Positions 12,882 through 16,156 of a DNA stretch of 16,156 nucleotides are shown piece after piece. A program made the position numbers and the translations under genes. This DNA comes from Ohtaekwangia sp036568665 (GTDB lineage Bacteria > Bacteroidota > Bacteroidia > Cytophagales > Cyclobacteriaceae), in contig NZ_DATCSD010000161.1 in the NCBI RefSeq assembly GCF_036568665.1, forward strand, positions 1 through 16,156, read 5' to 3'. Position 1 is the first letter of the stretch, and every line of letters begins with the position of its first letter. The notes below the pieces were generated by a model that saw only the letters and a program-made list of their open reading frames with translations, ran no database searches and had not been told where the DNA came from.

Positions 12882-14786
12882 ATGCCCAAACCCAATCTTA
12901 CTATTGCAGTAGAGCCCGTACTGGACAACAAACTGCGTTATCTTGCTCAAGCCCCCTCATTCAATGGCGGTATAGCAAGATCAAAAATTATTGTGCGCCT
13001 GCGCATTACCAACAACGAGAATAAGAAAGTGCAGGTAACACACATTGCCTTTCACTTTCCCGATAGCAACATTCCCAAGAAAGGGATGGAAGCCGTGACA
13101 AAAGCAATTGCCCCTGACGACAGACCGGGTGAATCAACGATCGATATAAACGGCTGGATTAATCCACATATAACTGCCACCTGGAGTAATGGCACGGTAA
13201 ATCTGGATGCTGATGGTACACAACAGGTATTTAATCAATGCTATATCGATAATCCTGCGCCCAAGAAAATATCCATTCATGTGCAGTGTGCTGATTTTAG
13301 TGAGGTGGTGGTAACCAAAGATTTTGAGATGGCACCCTATACATCTCCCACTACAGAAGGTGCCTTTCTGTTTCCCTTTAGTGTAGCGGATATAAAGAGT
13401 GGTGAATATTTTGTAACCCGTAGCGAACACTGGGCAAATGAAGGTGCTTATGGTTTGCAGATATATGCCCACGATGTATTTCTGGAAGGCAGTGTTAATG
13501 GTGAGAATATCAGTCCATATAAAGATGGTATTACCAAGCCGACCAAAAACGCTGATTTCAGAATATGGGGAGTTCCTGTCAGGGCAATGGCAGATGGAAT
13601 TGTTATTGAAGCTATAGACGATACTCCTGCCAATACCTATACAGGAGAATTTCCTCCGTCTCCCGTGCCAGATCCTAATCACGTATGGGTAAAGCATGGC
13701 GATGTATATGTATACTATACGCATTTTCAGCAGCACTCTATTCCGGCAGAACTGAAGCCCACAGCGCAAAATCCAAAGCCTTTTGTACGCGCAGGCGAGA
13801 TGTTAGGCAGAGCGGGTAATTCCGGAAGAGCCTCCGGTCCGCATACCCATGTGCAGTGTTCTTACGGAGCTCAGAAGGGAGTGCTTATACCATTTCCTTT
13901 TCGAAAGGCATGGATTGTAGATAAAGAAAAATCTGACCCACCTAAAAATAACAGCAAGTGGGTAAGACTCGATGCAGAGGGTATTCCAAAAGAATATGTA
14001 GCTATATGGCCGGAATCTACCTGGCCGGGTTTTAAAGTGCCAACGGCCGGAATTACCGTACCTGGTAATTGGGATTACAAGTTTTGGAAAAGCGATGATC
14101 TCGATTCGTTTAAAACGAAAGTAAACGCCTATGCTGGTGATGGATATCCCATAACGTATGCGTCCAGTTTTTTAGATAATGGTCACAGACGATGGGTAGG
14201 TATATTTCGTAAGTCGAATGACAAAACCCATGACTGGGTAAGCAACAATTGGAGTAGTTTTATCGAAGAAGCGAACCTGCAGCACAATGACCATGGAAGG
14301 CGACTCATCCATGTACATGCCTATGATGACGGAGGTACCATAAAATATTATGGTATAGCACAGGTTGGTACCTGGGGCAATACCTGCTGGATGAGTGATG
14401 GTTGGGATTCCTTTAAAGCAAAGGTAAGTGAACTGGCGCACGATGGCAGAGCATTAGTGTATGTCTCTAATGTTGTACTAAACGGATCAAGACAATGGAT
14501 CGGTATTGCCAGAAGTGCTGACTATACTACAGAACTTTTTTATAGCACAAGTTTAACAGAATTTGAAAGTAAACTTGATTCGTACAAAGAGCATGGTAAA
14601 TATTGTATTCACATGTTTCCCTATAACAATGGTAACGAACATCGTTGGGCCGGGATTGTTAAAAAAATGGACGACCCTGCAAAGATGTGGCAAAATTCCA
14701 ACTGGGATAGCTTTGTAGAAGTAGTAAGGTATGCCCAACAAAGTCAACAGCGAAGGCTGATCGGTCTTGAATTTCCTCAGTATTAG
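12882..14786 (+). CDS. M23-type metallopeptidase with C-terminal ~50-aa repeats (634 aa)
   Basis: This is a probable zinc peptidase of the LytM/M23 type, a family that cleaves peptidoglycan cross-bridges. Residues 1-150 are a beta-rich domain, and about 175-345 the peptidase core. Candidate zinc ligands are His183, Asp198 (in LQIYAHDVF) and His323 in GPHTHVQ (HxH 321-323), with the active-site His281 in YYTHF; VPVRAMADGIVIEA and GEMLGRAGNSGRASG are typical of the fold. Residues about 395-634 form five units of about 50 residues around W-x-S-F and W-x-GI motifs, resembling bacterial tandem-repeat (BTRD1-like) domains. The N-terminus (MPKPNLTIAVEP) shows no signal peptide, odd for a wall enzyme. 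The peptidase call is good; export route and target are unknown. Confidence 0.87.
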   Translation: MPKPNLTIAVEPVLDNKLRYLAQAPSFNGGIARSKIIVRLRITNNENKKVQVTHIAFHFPDSNIPKKGMEAVTKAIAPDDRPGESTIDINGWINPHITATWSNGTVNLDADGTQQVFNQCYIDNPAPKKISIHVQCADFSEVVVTKDFEMAPYTSPTTEGAFLFPFSVADIKSGEYFVTRSEHWANEGAYGLQIYAHDVFLEGSVNGENISPYKDGITKPTKNADFRIWGVPVRAMADGIVIEAIDDTPANTYTGEFPPSPVPDPNHVWVKHGDVYVYYTHFQQHSIPAELKPTAQNPKPFVRAGEMLGRAGNSGRASGPHTHVQCSYGAQKGVLIPFPFRKAWIVDKEKSDPPKNNSKWVRLDAEGIPKEYVAIWPESTWPGFKVPTAGITVPGNWDYKFWKSDDLDSFKTKVNAYAGDGYPITYASSFLDNGHRRWVGIFRKSNDKTHDWVSNNWSSFIEEANLQHNDHGRRLIHVHAYDDGGTIKYYGIAQVGTWGNTCWMSDGWDSFKAKVSELAHDGRALVYVSNVVLNGSRQWIGIARSADYTTELFYSTSLTEFESKLDSYKEHGKYCIHMFPYNNGNEHRWAGIVKKMDDPAKMWQNSNWDSFVEVVRYAQQSQQRRLIGLEFPQY

Positions 14787-14798
14787 TTAACAATGCTA

Positions 14799-14855
14799 AG
14801 CGGCATGATGTGCTGGATGTTTATTCTATAGAACATCCACGGGCATCATGCCGCT
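14799..14855. terminator. Long hairpin between convergent M23 and ABM genes
   Basis: AGCGGCATGATG (14799-14810) pairs with CATCATGCCGCT (14844-14855), and the inner arm TGGATGTT (14814-14821) pairs with AACATCCA (14832-14839), with a small internal loop between and a 10-nt apical loop. This makes a 20-bp interrupted stem 13 nt after the M23 stop. No T-run follows on either strand, so it may be a terminator/3'-end stabiliser for both genes or a dispersed palindromic repeat. Confidence 0.6.
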
Positions 14856-14906
14856 AATGCAAACTATATCTGTGAAATTAGATAAATCATAGCATCGTGC
14901 AACTAA

Positions 14907-14926
14907 CTATATAAAGCTATATAAAG
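14907..14926. repeat. 10-nt perfect tandem duplication
   Basis: CTATATAAAG occurs twice in a row at 14907-14916 and 14917-14926, just downstream of the ABM stop codon. It is probably a slippage product in an AT-rich 3' region. Confidence 0.7.
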
Positions 14927-14927
14927 C

Positions 14928-15242
14928 CTATAGCGTACGATCAAGATTCAACTCAGATGCCAGAATAACTTCGCGACTTTCAAGATTGGGAATAATTTTG
15001 CCGAGAACCAGGTTCTGAAAGTATTCTGAGTTACGGTGCTCTTCTACGGCCGTTGCATCGCTATAGCCTTCAAACAATATCAGGGTGTTGGCATTCGAAT
15101 TACTTTGATGCACTTTGTAAAATATATTTCCTTTTTCCTTCTTACTTTTTTCGGCTACCTCGGCAAGGAGCGTGAGAACCGTATCGAGCTGGCCTTCTTT
15201 TACCTGCCATTTGGCAAAGGTATATACAGGTATCTGATTCAT
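14928..15242 (-). CDS. ABM-fold (antibiotic biosynthesis monooxygenase-like) protein (104 aa)
   Basis: This is a small dimeric alpha/beta-barrel protein of the ABM superfamily, which includes quinol monooxygenases such as YgiN. The pattern is clear: TFAKWQVKEGQLDTVLTLL, KEKGNIFYKVHQSNSNANTL, LFEGYSDATAVEEHRNSEYF (with the conserved HxxSExF-like stretch) and a C-terminal strand REVILASEL. The length (104 aa) is normal for the family. It lies 97 nt downstream of a DJ-1/PfpI gene on the same strand, a pairing that suggests quinone or electrophile detoxification. The reaction cannot be fixed, since many ABM proteins are uncharacterised and cofactor-free. Confidence 0.9.
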   Translation of the reverse strand: MNQIPVYTFAKWQVKEGQLDTVLTLLAEVAEKSKKEKGNIFYKVHQSNSNANTLILFEGYSDATAVEEHRNSEYFQNLVLGKIIPNLESREVILASELNLDRTL

Positions 15243-15293
15243 GATTTTAAATTTAGATTGCTAGTGTAATAGGTATATTTCTGTTAACTATAA

Positions 15294-15331
15294 TTCCATT
15301 GCTTCTCCCTGCAATGAAAGAAGCAATGGAA
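15294..15331 (-). terminator. Intercistronic hairpin between DJ-1 and ABM genes
   Basis: TTCCATTGCTTC (15294-15305) and GAAGCAATGGAA (15320-15331) form a perfect 12-bp stem with a 14-nt loop, 8 nt after the DJ-1 stop. In the minus direction no long T-run follows, so it may be a partial terminator or an mRNA-stabilising hairpin that lowers expression of the downstream ABM gene. Confidence 0.6.
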
Positions 15332-15339
15332 GAGGTGAT

Positions 15340-16017
15340 CTATACTTTGGATTCCAGAATGGCAACCATCTTTTCGCCTACACCTTTGGCAGATGCCGGG
15401 TTCTGACCGGTTACAAGGTTGCCATCGGCAATACTGTTGGCCGACCACGGTGCTGCGGCATGAAAGATAGCGCCCTGTTTGGTGAGGGCTGTCTGCAAAT
15501 CGAAAGGCACATCCTTTCTGGCATAGTTGTCTTCTTCAGCTGTTGTAAAGGAAGCTATATTCTTGCCCTTCACGATGTAAGAACCATCACGCAGTTTTAC
15601 GTTGAGTAAAGATACCGGACCATGACATACAGCTCCTACAACAGCGTTGCGCTCGTACGTTTCGGCAATCACTTTTTTAAGCAGCGGAGCTTCCGGCATA
15701 TCTACCATAGGAGCAAGACCACCGGGCACAAAAACAGCATCATAGGCACTTACATCTACATCCGCCAGCTTCTTTGCTTTTTGCATATCAGCCCAGCCTT
15801 TGCCGGTTAAAAACTTCAGGTTGTCAGGATCATCAGCCAGGTTCAGTGCATCCAGGTAAGGAGTGTCGCCCGATAAACTGGCAAAGTCTATTTGATAGTC
15901 AGCTTTGTCAAACTCAGCATAGGGGTGCGCTACTTCGGGTAAAAAGTTACCGGTTCTTCTATTGTTCGGGCCAATCACATTGGTGTTTGAAACGATGATA
16001 AGAATTTTCTTTTTCAT
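15340..16017 (-). CDS. DJ-1/PfpI-family protein, Hsp31-like (225 aa)
   Basis: This belongs to the type 1 glutamine amidotransferase-like DJ-1/PfpI superfamily. The nucleophile is Cys131 in VGAVCHGPVSLL, with the adjacent His132. The conserved Glu28 is in GNFLPEVAHPY, and the oxyanion-region glycines are in VFVPGGLAPM (99-100). WADMQKAKKL and LVTGQNPASA place it near the Hsp31/glyoxalase III-type subgroup. The length of 225 aa fits that group. Members are known as glutathione-independent glyoxalases, deglycases (disputed) or chaperones; which applies is inference. ATG 16017 follows an A/T-rich leader (TTTAAAGTC). Its promoter must lie between 16018 and about 16120, since a terminator for the preceding gene ends there. 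Confidence 0.93.
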   Translation of the reverse strand: MKKKILIIVSNTNVIGPNNRRTGNFLPEVAHPYAEFDKADYQIDFASLSGDTPYLDALNLADDPDNLKFLTGKGWADMQKAKKLADVDVSAYDAVFVPGGLAPMVDMPEAPLLKKVIAETYERNAVVGAVCHGPVSLLNVKLRDGSYIVKGKNIASFTTAEEDNYARKDVPFDLQTALTKQGAIFHAAAPWSANSIADGNLVTGQNPASAKGVGEKMVAILESKV

Positions 16018-16055
16018 GACTTTAAATTTTTAATGGGTTTAGAAAATGTTTTGCC

Positions 16056-16065
16056 GTTGATCAAC
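16056..16065. promoter_or_regulatory. Perfect palindrome upstream of the DJ-1 gene
   Basis: GTTGATCAAC is a perfect 10-bp palindrome, 39 nt upstream of the DJ-1 start codon. Its position is right for a repressor or activator site. No regulator gene is in view to match it. Confidence 0.3.
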
Positions 16066-16119
16066 TTGGTAAGACAAAACTACCATCAGAAGGTGCCCGA
16101 GAGGAAGGAGCGAAGTCAC

Positions 16120-16147
16120 AAAAAAAGTGTGACTGGAATCACACTTT
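16120..16147 (-). terminator. Terminator of an upstream gene outside the window (minus strand)
   Basis: On the minus strand AAAGTGTGA/TCACACTTT forms a 9-bp stem (16147-16139 with 16132-16124) with a 6-nt loop, followed by further Ts. This is an intrinsic terminator for a gene to the right of the window, and it separates that gene from the DJ-1 unit. Confidence 0.8.
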
Positions 16148-16156
16148 CGAAGCCGG

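Noticed and set aside
12704..13024. A 106-codon frame overlapping the start of the M23 gene.
   Set aside because: It runs 143 nt into a well-supported gene in another frame, and its composition (Gln, Ser and Tyr runs) is not protein-like.
13134..13769. A 211-codon minus-strand frame inside the M23 gene.
   Set aside because: It is antisense to a gene with clear metal-binding motifs, and its Ile-, Tyr- and Cys-rich product reflects the codon use of the other strand.

Overview
The window looks like chromosomal DNA from a member of the Bacteroidetes, most likely the Chitinophagaceae or a close relative. This is an inference from gene content and style: DUF5995, a CHASE-PAS histidine kinase with an SHNLRSP H-box, YD-like secreted repeat proteins, a short carboxypeptidase-regulatory-like domain on a secreted protein, A-rich rather than Shine-Dalgarno-type leaders, one promoter of the TTG/TAnnTTTG type, AT-leaning composition and heavy use of ATA for Ile. 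I see no rRNA, tRNA, CRISPR array, insertion sequence or phage gene.

Left part (1-2776, + strand): the 3' part of a subtilisin-like (S8) protease gene whose Asp and His regions lie outside the window, closed by a clear terminator. Then come a promoter-like site directly followed by a terminator-like hairpin, a 109-aa beta-rich hypothetical protein and a 191-aa single-pass membrane protein. Next (2799-6087, - strand) is a signalling cluster: a CHASE-PAS-HisKA-HATPase kinase overlapping a stand-alone receiver by 23 nt, followed by a DUF5995 gene. The 661-nt gap upstream of the kinase holds an array of 11-nt imperfect tandem repeats and leads into a divergent, secreted beta-lactamase-fold serine hydrolase (6749-8185, +).

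Middle (8457-12554): on the - strand are a small HTH protein, a 69-aa Cys-rich-tailed secreted peptide and a 297-aa secreted protein with an N-terminal carboxypeptidase-regulatory-like domain. The last two are linked by a TAATG stop/start overlap. A lipoprotein with a probable OB-like domain (+) then meets a secreted hypothetical protein (-) end to end with no spacer, and a YD-repeat-like secreted protein (-) follows.

Right part (12882-16156): a 634-aa M23-type metallopeptidase without a visible signal peptide, ending in about five repeats of roughly 50 residues in an alternating A/B pattern. A long hairpin separates it from a convergent pair encoding an ABM-fold monooxygenase and a DJ-1/PfpI-family protein, probably one redox or electrophile-stress unit. 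The window ends in the terminator of a further - strand gene.

Most genes are envelope-facing (secreted, lipoprotein or membrane) or sensory. The parts most likely to be undescribed are the M23 protein with its alternating repeats, the HTH/small-peptide/secreted-protein group, and the 11-nt repeat array in the kinase/hydrolase intergenic region.
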